Of a stretch of 64,000 nt of DNA, positions 33,881-43,944 are shown piece by piece. Where the stretch lies: the NCBI GenBank assembly GCA_963931925.1, contig OZ007575.1:42478112-42542111 (forward strand), written 5' to 3'. The position numbers were made by a program, and so were the translations under genes. The notes beneath the pieces are model-generated. The model was not told the origin of the DNA. It made no database searches and saw only the letters and a list, made by a program, of their open reading frames with translations. This stretch comes from Onchidella celtica. Its lineage: Eukaryota; Mollusca; Gastropoda; Systellommatophora; Onchidiidae. Positions within the stretch are counted from its first letter, which is position 1; every line of letters begins with the position of its first letter.

Positions 33881-34299
33881 GGTGTCACAAGTACGTACGT
33901 CCGCCAAGTATTTTGCCCTAAGGGTATATTTTAAAGCCTTTTGTGACTCCAGAGCCATTCTGAAATGCTCCTAACAACAGCTTTAATTAATTATGATTAT
34001 TCTTTCAGATTTTCCTCTTGTTTTCCTCCTGTTTTTTTTGTTTGTTGAAAGGGTAGGGGGCAGAGTTAGGGATTCGATCAGATTTAGGAATGAGGACAAG
34101 GACGGGGTTAGGGATAGGTACGTATACAGACGCGTCGCTATTGCAAAAGGCCCGGGTTACCTACGTGCTTATAACAACAGCCATACTGAAAATGCCAGCC
34201 ATTGTATTGGCAAAGTGGAAAATCTTACTCCCACCCTCCTCTTCCGCCCAAATCAACGTCCATCCCACAGGCAATGTTCTAAAATTGTTATCATCACCA
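33881..34299. other. Unassigned sequence
   Basis: Contains frames of mixed composition (33993-34364 and 34090-34389, +) that overlap the start of the LINE fragment. I see no domain in them. Confidence 0.4.
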
Positions 34300-34830
34300 T
34301 GCACAGCACCATCAAGAGATCGTTTTGCCCTCAGCAATTCGCCTCAACAAGACATTTTAGCTAAGGTGCTTTACCATGTCACTTCATGAATGCCTGTTAT
34401 TGAGTTTATCGAGTTATGACATATGACTTACTGGACTTGAACCCTTGAACCCCGAGTGGGGCATAGGTCGTCCACCAAGGTCCTCCATCTTGCTCTCTCC
34501 TGGGCTGCGGCCTCAATCTGGCCCCACGAGAGTCCCAGCATTTTTGTTTCGCTTGCAGTTGTTGATCTTTCATTCTTTGCCATGTTGTCTTCGGACGCCC
34601 GCGGTTTCGTTTGCCTTGGGGGTTCCACTTGAGGGCCTGGCGAACGATGCTGGCTTGGGGTTTTCGGAGTGTATGTCCAAGCCACTCCCACTTTTTCCGT
34701 GTTATGATATTATATGTTTATGTAATAACGCGTAAGGCATATGTACCATGTATGTACTCTTAAACGCTCTGTGAAAGAGAATTTCAATCATCCGATAATA
34801 AACGTGATTCTTATCTTATCTTATCATCAT
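34300..34830 (+). mobile_element. Rex1/Babar-like LINE, copy ii (3' end only), interrupted
   Basis: Starts within the C-terminal coding tail (CCTCAGCAATTCGCCTCAAC, matching 11775-11800). It runs through the 3' UTR (TGCCTGTTATTGAGTTTATC, then CTCTGTGAAAGAGAATTTCA) to ATTCTTATCTTATCTTATC at 34810-34828. A reverse-oriented fragment of another LINE interrupts it at about 34430-34705. Strongly 5'-truncated. Confidence 0.82.
34428..34705 (-). pseudogene. LINE ORF2 C-terminal tail fragment inserted in copy ii
   Basis: On the minus strand WLGHTLRK, then [20 protein letters not shown], then after one frameshift [20 protein letters not shown] and VDDLCPTRG. This is the conserved carboxy end of a widespread LINE group (the GHVLRK...RGRP...W...LCPTRG pattern). 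No RT domain remains. The insertion is antisense to the host LINE. Confidence 0.8.
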
Positions 34831-35160
34831 CATGACCATCACGTTTGACTGCAGCAGCAACAATAGCAGCATAGGTGCGACCTCCACCACTATCACCGCC
34901 ATCACCATCTCCAACATCAGTACTATCTTCACACCACCGCTACCTCCAGCTGTCGCTACTACCACGCTCACGACTTGCCTCATTTCGACCTCCCCCGCCC
35001 CCTGCCTTTTGCACCACGAAGATTCTACCACGCCACTATATGTATTATCTTTACCACCCACCACCGCCCCCAACCTTCACCACCACAACCATCAACAACA
35101 CAAATACGACAACAACAGCAATCAAAATGATAACAGTAACAAAAAAATAACTACTTCAAC
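34831..35160. repeat. Trinucleotide-rich (ACC/CAT/CAG) tract
   Basis: An irregular CAC/CAT/ACC-rich stretch directly following the (TCTTA)n tail of copy ii. Pro/Thr/His-rich frames on both strands result from the composition. Similar tracts lie at 39050-39440 and 55680-55905. Confidence 0.75.
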
Positions 35161-36025
35161 GATTGTACCATCAAATCTTTCACAACCACAGTAAATTTAA
35201 AATTTAACCAATCAAGTGGGACAACCAGTCTAAATGGGTTGTATAGAACTTTTCAAGGCTTGTCTTTCTATTTTTTCTTTCTTAACCACAGGCCATTAAA
35301 AGCCATAAAATAGTTGAGATGAATTACAATCTGAAACTCAATCAATTATTTCTCTAATGTTGCTTTGAAGTTTTATAACACCAATCCTTTCCATTTTGAG
35401 CCCCTCAAACACGCACATCGCCCATTAAGTGCAAATCATGTGTGGAAATTTCATCTGAGACTCAATGCAACACAGGGGACGATATTTTCCCAAATGACCA
35501 ATTGTGATAGAAGCATGGCATAATGGGAATAGGATATCGATACTTCTGTGTTTTTGTATTGATTTGCTGACATGCAAAGTAGTGATGAATTGAAAAAATA
35601 CAAAAGATGGAGTGATTATCACCACTGGGACCAAAACATCTCACCGGAACAATTGTTTTATTTTATTTTTTTTCAAAATTTAAGTTTCTCACATTATTGT
35701 CTTGGGTTTTGAGTTACCACCCACTCAACACCAAATTCCCAGTTGTGGACCCTGATGTAAATAACAATTCCATTTTATTATGTATTTATGCTATTTTGAA
35801 TGTTTGTAATGCTTATTGATTAAAAAATTTAACAAAGGTGAAAGTGTTTTTATCTCTTCCTGTTAACGTTTTATTAAGTCAAGGTGTTTTTGACAGCGCG
35901 CCAGGGGTGTGTACAAGTGTGGCCATGCAAGATAAATTGCTATATATAACATGCAGACGTTATGGGCTACCAACACATTTGTTTGGTGTAATAGTTGTAG
36001 AGATGTCTCTGTATTATACTTTATA
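35161..36025. other. Unassigned sequence
   Basis: About 860 bp with no recognised features. Confidence 0.45.
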
Positions 36026-36415
36026 AAGACTTTAAAAACATGTAGAGTTTTATTACAGAGTGTGTAATTAAAACTGCTACAAATATAAAAATAACATTAC
36101 TTTAGTGTGTAGCAGTGGAAATGTCCGTATACTCAATTAAGACTCTAAAAACACGTGTAGTATTATTACAAAATGGGCAATTAAAACTGCTACAGATGTA
36201 ACAACAACATTACTTTAGTGTGTAGCTGTGCAAATGTCCATATACTCTATTAACACTCTGAAAACATGTCGAGTATTATTACAGAGTATGTAAAATAAAC
36301 TACTACAGATTCAACAAGAACAGTACTTAAGTGTTACAGTTGTGGAAATGTCCAAATAGCCTACTCTCTTAAAACTCTAGAAACATAGGATAGTACTATT
36401 CTAGAGGATGTACTA
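36026..36415. repeat. Minisatellite, 113-119-bp units, about 3.4 copies
   Basis: Units begin at 36026, 36139, 36252 and 36371 with AAGACTYTAAAAACA or close variants. Each contains a TATTATTACAGAGTRTGTAA-like block, AAACTGCTACA, ACATTACTTTAGTGTGTAGC and AAATGTCC. The first two intervals are exactly 113 bp and the third is 119 bp. Divergence rises toward the right. No coding. Confidence 0.92.
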
Positions 36416-36894
36416 AACGCCACTGAACATGTTATCACTATTTACCAGCACTCCTATTCCACGGTGTTTATCCCAAATCGTTAAGGACATTAGGAGTTTC
36501 CACTGACATGTAATGTAATTTCTAGCCTGTTCCTGTCCAATCATATCACACCAAATTACCCCCGGTGAAGACTCAAACCAGCTGAGAACAGCCAGAGTTG
36601 TCGCTCCTTCCAAGACACATCCAATGATCAGAAGATCCAGTCTACTTCTCTCAAAGGAATGAATCGTACGAAGTGTCGCTCCAGTTGAACCACAGAAACA
36701 ATGGGCATTCTCAAAAGGAAAAAACGAAAAATGGCGCGCCATATTTTATTTCCTTGAAACGAAAGTAAAATCCTTTCGAATATGTCGTTTTTTTAAAATC
36801 TATTTTTTTTTTAATGTGGAGTTTTCTTCACCACACAAATATTATACAGTCAGTGATTTGACCCACGTGATAGCTGCGTAATTTGGAGAGCTCA
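36416..36894. other. Unassigned sequence
   Basis: A 109-codon minus-strand frame (36413-36742) has no recognisable domain. T runs at about 36787-36813. Confidence 0.4.
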
Positions 36895-36899
36895 GAGCC

Positions 36900-37154
36900 C
36901 TGCTTTCTTTCGTTTAGTTTCGTTTTTCATTCTGCTTGTACCACCGAGGGTGTCGCAGGAAGAAAGAGTTTTCTGTCTGCAGCCAGCTGGGAAGCCTGTC
37001 TTGGCGTAATGCCGTAGATCGTCAGAGCTTCTTTGACGCCACGTGTCCAGGTCTTTCTTGGTCTTGCCCTGGCCTTGTATCCAGAGAATCGCATGTTGTA
37101 TGCAAGCGACGGGCCGGCTGGTAGATCGGCATTCGCGAGAGGTGTCCAAATCAT
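36900..37154 (-). pseudogene. LINE ORF2 C-terminal fragment
   Basis: The minus-strand frame has LPAGPS, then RARPRKTWTRGVKEALTIYG, then ITPRQASQLAADRKLF. This is the RPRKTW...VK..L...GI...A..LAxDR pattern at the carboxy end of many LINE polyproteins, upstream of the final Trp motif. It differs from the fragments at 34428-34705 and 39540-39788, so at least three LINE lineages left carboxy-terminal pieces in this 5-kb stretch. Confidence 0.6.
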
Positions 37155-38486
37155 TTTACCCTCTCCTGCACTATGTGCTGGTGGACTGGTGTTGTTCCCA
37201 CCATTTCTCTGATCCCTGTATTTCTGATCCTGTCGTGTCTGTAATGAACAGTAAATTCAGTTGCGTCAATTTGATAAAGATAGCAAAAATGACAAATATG
37301 ATTCCCGGTTAAACGGATTTGTGATAACCAGTTTCCCTATTATGCATCGTTTTAGGAATCCAGTTTTCTGCGCTTATCTGCACTGGTTGAAGGACCGACC
37401 ACTCCTAGAATTACAGAGCTTCTATTACACGAAAATTCAGTTTACCTGATTCTGGTGCTTCCTGGGTCATGGGAGAATCAGATTACGCGAAAATGTTGGC
37501 AACCGTGGTAAAAAGTAGATGAAAGTTGAAAGTTACATGCAAAGCCAATTGAAAGATTATACCACGGACAGAAATAAATCCAGTTCCGGAACTGTTCATG
37601 GACGCAAATTTAATCCTCCCTGTAAAGCTTTATAAACTGCATCTGTAAGACTTCTATCTAAAGTGAACATTTCCACAAATGGTCGCATAAAGTTTGGACA
37701 AAAGTGATGTCAGTTTTATGAAAATCTGATCATTATTTTGAATAGTTTTGTTTTCCTCGTTGCTTTGTGCAAATCTACAATCTCATTGCTGAAGGCGGGT
37801 CGATAAGCAAACCTGGCAGAGCTGAATCCAATCAGTAAAAAGACAAAACAGAACAGGTTCAAAGAACCCATAAAAGTTATTGTCATTAAAAGACTGACCA
37901 GAGCACTGCGTCATGTAACTTTACACCCTCCTATTGTTGAGCCTTTATCTGCCACCACCATTGCTCTGTATGTGTTCTATCACGAAAACAGTCACAGAAC
38001 AGTTGACAGAGTAATCTTAGGGGAGAACTAGCCAATTTTGATCGGCTGAGTCGTTGGGTGTTGTCGTCACGACATTGCGTTTCACTGAAATTCAACTAGT
38101 TCGTTAATGTGGGGGATTTCACTGTAAACTAAACGTTCTAAGGTCATCATCCAATTAGACGGCTGATCAAAATCGCCCACTAATGAATTTTTAACGTTTC
38201 CGTTGCCGTTTCCTCCTCCGCACACATAAAAACTCAGCTTTAGACACCCCCCCCCCACCAAAAAAACAACAACAACAAAACATCTAACTAAACAACAAGC
38301 CATTTATAGAAGGGCCCTCTCTAGCTCTACAGCCCCACAATTTCTGAGATCTGGCCTTTACTTATATGTAAAAGCTTGCTCTTGTCTGCTTTAGAGTTTA
38401 AGGAATTCAAGGGCCAAAACACTTGCTTGGCCGAGGTTATCGCCCTCTGAAAATCTCTAGTAGCTAGTGTTCTGTCTGTCTCTCTT

Positions 38487-38519
<33 letters not shown>

Positions 38520-39049
38520 AGTTTCAGTTCTCCATTATAGTAAAAGGCTTCGTCCAGATCAAGATCCAAATGATTTACCTGTCCAGTGTGGCTCGATTGA
38601 ACATACTGTGTGTATGGGGTGTGCGGGGGGGGGGGGGGGTTATCATGACATCCAAGACCATTATTTTTCTCTTAAGATAATTTGCGGAGAGCGCTGAAGA
38701 GAAAATTGAGTTTACTTCTCAGATTACAAATTAGATGAAAGAAACTTTTTTTTTCTCTCTCTCTCTTTCTCCTTTTTTTTTTCTTTCCCGAAATGATAAT
38801 TGATAATATGATTAAAGAAAAAAATCACATCATCGTATTAGCAAGATGGCAGTTAGTAGTGGAAAATTTGTACCATTCGCATGGTAAAGATGTGGAGTCC
38901 TTAGGAATCAGTTGTTGTTAAATCTAACTGAATATTGTTATAACTAAAGGTATCTTTTTGTTCTTTAGGAAATTTTAGTAGTTTTATATTTGTGTGGCGT
39001 GAATGCAGATAATCCTCTTCGCGATAAGTCAACCACTACATTTGTGACA
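37155..39049. other. Unassigned sequence with small repeats
   Basis: No gene recognised. A possible 150-bp inverted-end element lies at 38033-38177 (TTTTGATCGGCTGAG against its inverted TTTTGATCAGCCGTC). A CT/CA repeat is at 38488-38520, a G run at 38624-38639, and a T-rich/CT run at 38743-38787. Confidence 0.45.
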
Positions 39050-39440
39050 GGCCTCCACCTCCACCACCTCTACTACCACCACCATGAAACAACAACAGCA
39101 AGAATATCGATAGTATTGTCACAACCCCATTCATCTTCGTCACCATCATCAGCACCACCATCGCCATCAACATAAACAGCAGCATCAATGATAGCATTAT
39201 CAACAGCATTCACGACCACCACCACCAACACCACCAGCACCATAAAGAGCAACATCAGCAGTAATGTCAGCAAGAACGTTACCCCCTCCCACTCACCCCT
39301 ACCCCGACACACACACACACACACACATCTACCACCACTGCAACCGTCAACATCAGCATTACAGGTAGTATCGACAACAACAACAATAACAACAAAACCA
39401 CTAAACTACCGACAGCAACACAACAACAACAACAACTGAA
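39050..39440. repeat. Trinucleotide-rich (ACC/CAA/CAG) tract
   Basis: Irregular CAC, ACC, CAA and CAG trinucleotides with (CA)n at 39308-39328. Thr/Ser- or Val/Leu-rich frames on both strands are composition artefacts. Confidence 0.8.
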
Positions 39441-39539
39441 ATATAAAAAAAAGACAAGAAAAAACAGCAACAATAATTGGCGCAACTATGTACATGTACT
39501 ATCTCTTCAATATGAGAGATCTGAGAAACAATTTTGGTT

Positions 39540-39788
39540 TGGCATCGAAAGTGGAATTGGGCTGGACAAGTGGGAAAATGAATGACAATAGATGGACAAA
39601 ACTCTGCACCGAATGGCAACCATAAACAGGAAAAAGAAAAAAGAACACGAGGACAACCAGGAAGAAGATGGCAGGATGATATTAAAAAGAGAGCGGGGAA
39701 CAACGTGGATGAAGAAGACATCAGAAGAAAGGAATGGAAGTCATTGTCGGAGGGCTACAACATCCTACAGTGGATGGACAATGCCTAG
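39540..39788 (+). pseudogene. RTE-type LINE ORF2 C-terminal fragment
   Basis: NWAGQVGKMNDNRWTK-LCTEW, then RTRGQPGRRWQDDIKKRAGN and W--LSEGYNILQWMD match the conserved RTE end (WAGHVARM..NRW...TEW.P..GKR.RGRP..RW.DDI). A frame change occurs around 39620. The stop at 39786-39788 is probably the natural end. It is followed by about 300 bp of unassigned sequence. Confidence 0.75.
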
Positions 39789-40106
39789 GTGAAAGGTGAA
39801 AGAAACAATTGAATATTATACTTACATGTCTAGAGATAACATAGTAACAGAAGCACTGGACAGGTGAAGAGGTAAAACAGTTGCGAAAACAGAGACGCAG
39901 TAGAAACCAATGCCGGCGGCCGAAGCCATAACCAGGGATATCCTCTCTGGCCCTAACTGACCGACGTTTTCTTTGATAGTTTGCCAGCGTAGGTGATTTT
40001 CATACCATAGTTTCCATTATCATCTCTCCCCCCCCCCTCCCCCACCCCACCCCTTTCCCTGCTGAATATTAATAACGCGATAAGTGAAACTGCTCACATT
40101 TGAGGG

Positions 40107-40314
40107 GGTATCATACGAAGCCCGAAATGTCACAGCCAGTTACTGCCCGCAAAATAATATTATAGACATGTAAGAAATAATGGCAGCATCTGACGGTGTC
40201 TGACCGGGCTTCGTACGGTAGGGTTTTCCCGGATTTACTAAGAAAATGTAGGAAATTATGGTGCACTTCTTGTCTGACAGCAGCTGTCTGTCCCGTTCCG
40301 GGCTTAGTTTGATC
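40107..40314 (-). mobile_element. TIR MITE, family C, copy 3
   Basis: Left GGTATCATACGAAGCCCGAA, right (reverse complement) CAAACTAAGCCCGGAACGGG, with an internal third motif (GGTGTCTGACCGGGCTTCGT at about 40195-40215). Reverse relative to copies 1, 2 and 4. Its right end runs directly into family E copy 1, sharing the GATC/GATACC terminus. Confidence 0.82.
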
Positions 40315-40641
40315 AGAGAGTATGTGTAGAGAGTATTCACTGCCGGTCGATTTGCACTGCGAGACAAGGGAGGCTCAGAGAAACTACTGTTAGCATGGAG
40401 CAGAAAGTAGGTCGCTGCAGTAAACAATACACGTTTGTGCGTTTCCACGGGTAGTATGAATTACAAATGGCTCTAAATAGTTCAATCAATCCCAAAATAT
40501 GAACAAACCACAGTAAAATAGATACACTCAATGACTTTGATAAAGATGGCCCCTTCCAAATCTCGTTACCGCCGGGATTTAGTTTCGTAACTTGGCAGAA
40601 GTCATTCCTCTCTATAAATACATATTCTCTGATTTGATACC
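40311..40641. mobile_element. TIR MITE, family E, copy 1
   Basis: Left GATCAGAGAGTATGTGTAGA, right (reverse complement) GGTATCAAATCAGAGAATAT. The interior shares TGTTAGCATGGAGCAGAAAG, TAGGTCGCTGCAGTAAACAA, TTACAAATGGCTCTAAATAG and TATGAACAAACCACA with 49882-50200. No coding capacity. Confidence 0.85.
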
Positions 40642-41519
40642 CCCTTTCAAACAAAAAGCTAGATTTAATTTACTGGTAAAGGAGAGAGTAGTAACAACAC
40701 ATTGCGTGTGTTGACTGATGCAAATCCATTTAATGGATTGCGAATTAGTTAAAAAACAAAAACAAAACAAGATTCAGTAAACGGCTGTTCATTGACAGAT
40801 TATTTAACAAACAATTTGTTTGTTAAACACTGTCCATTATCGGTTGGAAGACCTTGAATCTATATTTATGTGCATTGTCGCGTAACACTTTTTAAAATTG
40901 TATTCAAGGGGCGTATGAGAACTCTTTTGTCATGGGAGAAGGGGCATAGGAGTTGTCCTGCCCGAAATTTTACATTGCATGTTTATTAGATAACCATTTG
41001 ATTTCTACGTCCAATTTTTATGTCTTCTCGCTTTGCCCGAATCCCCCCCCCCCGCCCACTGTTTTGTCCCAATTTGGAGGGGTGGGGGAGGGGAGTAATT
41101 GTTCCTACTCCCCCCCCCCCCAGCCGCCCACTCCCGCTCGTACTCCCATGGTAGTAGTATGTTTGATTCTGCAGGGAGCTCCTAGCTATTTATGGGCCTA
41201 CTTAATATTTCTTTGAACCGCGAGAGCGATTCCCAGGAACACTTTTCCCTTTTATGGTGAGGGCTTATTGGACAAGGTAGCTGAAATATCCGGCATAAAG
41301 CTCTCGGCGCACTGAGGCAAGTCTTTTTAGCGTCAGTTTTGTTTCTGTTACGCAAGGTATCTCTTTCCGTCAGCTGACTCAGTTCTTTAAACGCCCTGAG
41401 CTGTGAGACAAATTTGTTTCGATCTCGCCATTGCGCGAAGATCTGATGAACGCCATAATCCACATCCCGCACTAAAACCGAGACAGAACACATCAGCCGA
41501 CAACTTTTTTTGGGCTAGT
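40642..41519. other. Unassigned sequence with C runs
   Basis: No gene recognised. C-rich runs at about 41043-41053 and 41111-41122. The minus-strand frame at 41182-41493 shows no domain I know. Confidence 0.45.
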
Positions 41520-42010
41520 TTCCGACAAAAAAAAAAAGTTATAGTGACCAGTTTCCTAACAAAATTATTGTGTCCAGTTTCAGAAACAAATTATTGTGGC
41601 CGGTTTCGGGAAAAAAGTTATTGTCTCCAGTTTCCGAATATGGCCAGCTTCCGAAAAAAAATATGATTGTAGCCAGCTTCCGAAAAAAAAAATACTGTGG
41701 CCAGTTTCCCAAAATAAAATACTGTGGCCAGTTTCCCAAAATAAAATCTGTAGCCAGTTTCCCAAAAATAAAATACTGTGGCCAGGTTCTCAAAATAAAA
41801 TACTGTGGCCAGTTTCCCAAAATAAAATACTGTGGCCAGTTTCCCAAAATTAAATACTGTGACCAGTTTCCCAAAATAAAATACTGTGGCCAGTTTCCCA
41901 AAATTAAATACTGTGACCAGTTTCCGAAAAAAATATTGTGGCCAGTTTCCGAAAAATTACTGTGGCCAGTTTCCCAGAATAAAATACCGTGGCCAGTTTC
42001 CTAAAAAAAA
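41520..42010. repeat. 27-bp minisatellite (9-codon period)
   Basis: The unit is CTGTGGCCAGTTTCCCAAAA plus TAAAATA. It is regular at about 41690-42000 (about 11 units) and degenerate from 41520, where it resembles TTATTGTGGCCAGTTTCCGA. Because 27 is a multiple of three, open frames run through it on both strands: WPVSQNKIL or QFPKIKYCG on plus, and GNWPQYFIL on minus (41539-41901). I see no evidence for expression. Confidence 0.93.
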
Positions 42011-42049
42011 ATAAAAAAATTATAGCAGCCATATCACTTATGAAAAAGT

Positions 42050-42180
42050 TGTTATAGTCACTTTGCTGAACCTAATCCTAACTCTAACCCTGATCATAGC
42101 CCTAAAACTTGTCCCAAGACATTCCACTGTGCAAAGAAAACCCAATTTGGTCACACTGCGCAAATAGTCACTCTGTAATT
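42050..42180 (+). repeat. Sequence shared with 53440-53600, with degenerate CCCTAA units
   Basis: After the minisatellite comes AACCTAATCCTAACTCTAAC, then a CCAAGACATTCCACTGTGCA block and CCCAATTTGGTC. The same order (CCCAACCCTAACCCTTGCAC, then ACTTTACTGTGTAAATACAA and GCAATTTGATCC) occurs at 53520-53590, also after degenerate GTTTCC/AAGTTACC units. The minisatellite flank therefore belongs to a dispersed element. Confidence 0.6.
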
Positions 42181-42528
42181 TTTCTTCTTTTTCTCCCTTC
42201 TTCCCAAGTTTTCTCGGAAAAAACTCCTTTCACCCCTTGCAACTTTTCAAAAGCACATTTATACCCCCAATCCTGTTTGGTTCGGTAATTTGATTTTAAA
42301 CTTTTTACCATAATAGAGCAAATCACTTGAGAAATTTTCAAATAACGTTTTTAACATTATTATTTCATGTTCAAATAATAATAAAGATAGTACCTAACAA
42401 TGTTACTTCATTTGTTTAAAATAAGATAAGATACCATCAGAATCACTTTATTATCCCATCAGGAAAACTGTTTTTTACACAGCGTTTAAGCGCATATAAT
42501 ATACATGGTACACACATCCTACACTGCT

Positions 42529-42696
42529 TTTGTTCACAGCATCCGCTCCGCTGTTTTTACGGACAATGACGTATGAGAAACTCCCTTTGCCTCTATAACG
42601 GTAAGGAGCAGAGCGGAACGGATGCTGTGCCTAAGTATACAGAGGCAAAGACTGTTTTACGTCATTGCCTGTAAAAACAGCGGATGCTGTGGACAA
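42529..42696. mobile_element. TIR MITE, family D, copy 2
   Basis: TTGTTCACAGCATCCGCTCC at the left, AGCGGATGCTGTGGACAAG at the right, and an internal inverted-orientation motif (GGAGCAGAGCGGAACGGATG at about 42604-42625). It is nested in the 3' UTR of the Rex1-like LINE copy iii. Central parts CTTTGCCTCTATAACGG and CAGAGGCAAAGACTG pair as inverted repeats. Confidence 0.85.
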
Positions 42697-42725
42697 GAAC
42701 AGTTACGCATCATTACATAAACATA

Positions 42726-42952
42726 CAGGGTGGGGCAAACTAGGGTAACAGTTACTTCATTATCTGTTTCACCTTCGCAATCACCTTTTAGATATAAATT
42801 ATAGAAACTAATACTTGAGAGATTAGATCTTCAATGTAAAATGTCTAATATGTAAATATAATGCATGTAAATAAATGTAAATAAATGTCTAAATGTCTAA
42901 TAAATGTAAAATGTCTAAGTGTTAACTGTAACCCTACTTTTGGCTCACCCTG
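42726..42952. mobile_element. TA-flanked MITE (mariner-type)
   Basis: Left CAGGGTGGGGCAAACTAGGG followed by TAACAGTTA. The right end, reverse complement, is CAGGGTGAGCCAAAAGTAGG followed by GTTACAGTTA: about 29 bp of imperfect TIR. TA dinucleotides flank it (42724-42725 and 42953-42954). 227 bp, AT-rich, non-coding. TIR sequence and TA target suggest mobilisation by a Tc1/mariner transposase. Confidence 0.87.
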
Positions 42953-43010
42953 TATATCACAACTCACTAAACTCAGTAATAGGCATACATGACGTGATGT
43001 GAATAAGTAA

Positions 43011-43576
43011 TGATGTACGTACAAATCCAGAACCAGCCAGTTTACCATCTGGGTATGCCAAAATTATCCCCCCCTCTCCCGGCCCCAACCAACCACCCCG
43101 GGTACAATGACCCTGGGTTGGCAGCCCCTGGCATTGAACATTATCAGGGTGGCCTGTAAAATCGAACATGTATGCCCTCGTGCGGAGGAAAGGATGACAG
43201 TGGAGATCCAGTGGGACCCTGGGACATGGTAAAAGTCGGTCTTATGTCAAGAGACCCTTGAGCTACGGCAGGGTGTTGAAGGAATAACGTGAAGGAGATG
43301 GGATTGGCCAGTGACAGGCTGAAATAACGGTGTACTTAGGAGTAGTACAGTAAACATCCTATTTGTTGTTGTTAGGATCACTGAAGAAAGGTCAGTCTTA
43401 TTTGTAAAGTCTAAAACAAACGTGAATTTGCCAGGCCTTGCGTAAGAAATAGCAAAGATACTACAAACGATAAGATGACACACTGTCTTCTTCGCACCAC
43501 TAAAAAAACAGTGCACACAATGTGCGCGCTGATGGGGAGCGGGAATCGTGGCGCATAGTATGAAAAGGATGCTTGA
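43011..43576. other. Unassigned sequence
   Basis: No recognised gene. A GC-richer patch at 43070-43150 has no identified family. The minus-strand frames 43247-43633 and 43411-43833 overlap the THAP element and have no recognised domain. Confidence 0.4.
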
Positions 43577-43943
43577 TATAGGTAGAATGCGCATGACGTC
43601 ACAGAGTTTTTGTTTTGTACTTCCGCCAAACAAGATGGCCGGTGGATCAGCTGATGAGTATAATTTCGAGATGTGTCTAAGCGGTTAAAATACCTGCTGG
43701 TTGCATTGCAGTTAACTGTTGTGACAGGGGTGGAAAGGATGTATCCAAGCTGGTCAGATTCCCTCCCATCCGTGTAAACAAGAGAAAGGAAGTGAAAGAA
43801 TTGACCGAATGTCTCCCATGTGCGTATACACACGTGTCATTGTTTACAGTAGTGATCTTTTTTAAAACTCTCCGCCGATTGGTTCGTGACGCCTTAAGTG
43901 GGTCCGGACAGACAAGATGGTGGATATGCGCATTCTACCTATA
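43577..43943 (+). mobile_element. TIR element carrying a THAP-domain fragment
   Basis: Bounded by a perfect 18-bp inverted repeat: TATAGGTAGAATGCGCAT at 43577-43594 and its complement at 43926-43943. The outermost TATA is itself palindromic, so it may be target sequence. The interior contains a palindromic CRE (TGACGTCA, about 43594-43601), an ETS-like ACTTCCGCC, a YY1-like CAAGATGGCC (about 43631) and a THAP-like reading frame. 367 bp. It is too short to encode a transposase. Confidence 0.72.
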
Positions 43944-43944
43944 A
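43690..43944 (+). pseudogene. THAP zinc-finger N-terminal fragment
   Basis: The frame opens with codons for I-P-A-G-C-I-A-V-N-C, where canonical THAP proteins have M-P-x-x-C...C; the start is ATA instead of ATG. Next come a C-rich/RGGKD segment and VRFPPI, matching the conserved FP of the THAP fold, and a basic helix (VNKRKEVKELTE). The downstream C-x2-H ligands are not evident. The frame stays open to the right TIR without known motifs. THAP domains occur in P-element transposases and in host transcription factors. Confidence 0.55.

Larger units (their letters stand above)
42423..43010 (-). mobile_element. Rex1/Babar-like LINE, copy iii (3' end), with two insertions
   Basis: Starts with TAAGATAAGATA (tail) and ATCACTTTATTATCCCATCA at 42423-42465. 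It continues past family D copy 2 (42529-42696) into ACGCATCATTACATAAACAT, then past a TA-flanked MITE (42726-42952) into CAACTCACTAAACTCAGTAA and GGCATACATGACGTGA. All pieces are collinear with the reverse complement of the 3' end of copy i (11995 down to about 11845). Confidence 0.8.

Noticed and set aside
36026..36415. CRISPR-like array
   Set aside because: The 113-bp units are tandem with no unique spacers, and the context is eukaryotic.
38033..38177. Additional TIR MITE
   Set aside because: The inverted similarity is only about 15 bp with mismatches and no TSD, so it was noted in the text but not called.
43247..43833. Minus-strand frames of 128 and 140 codons
   Set aside because: They overlap antisense to the THAP-bearing TIR element, overlap each other in different frames, and show no domain.
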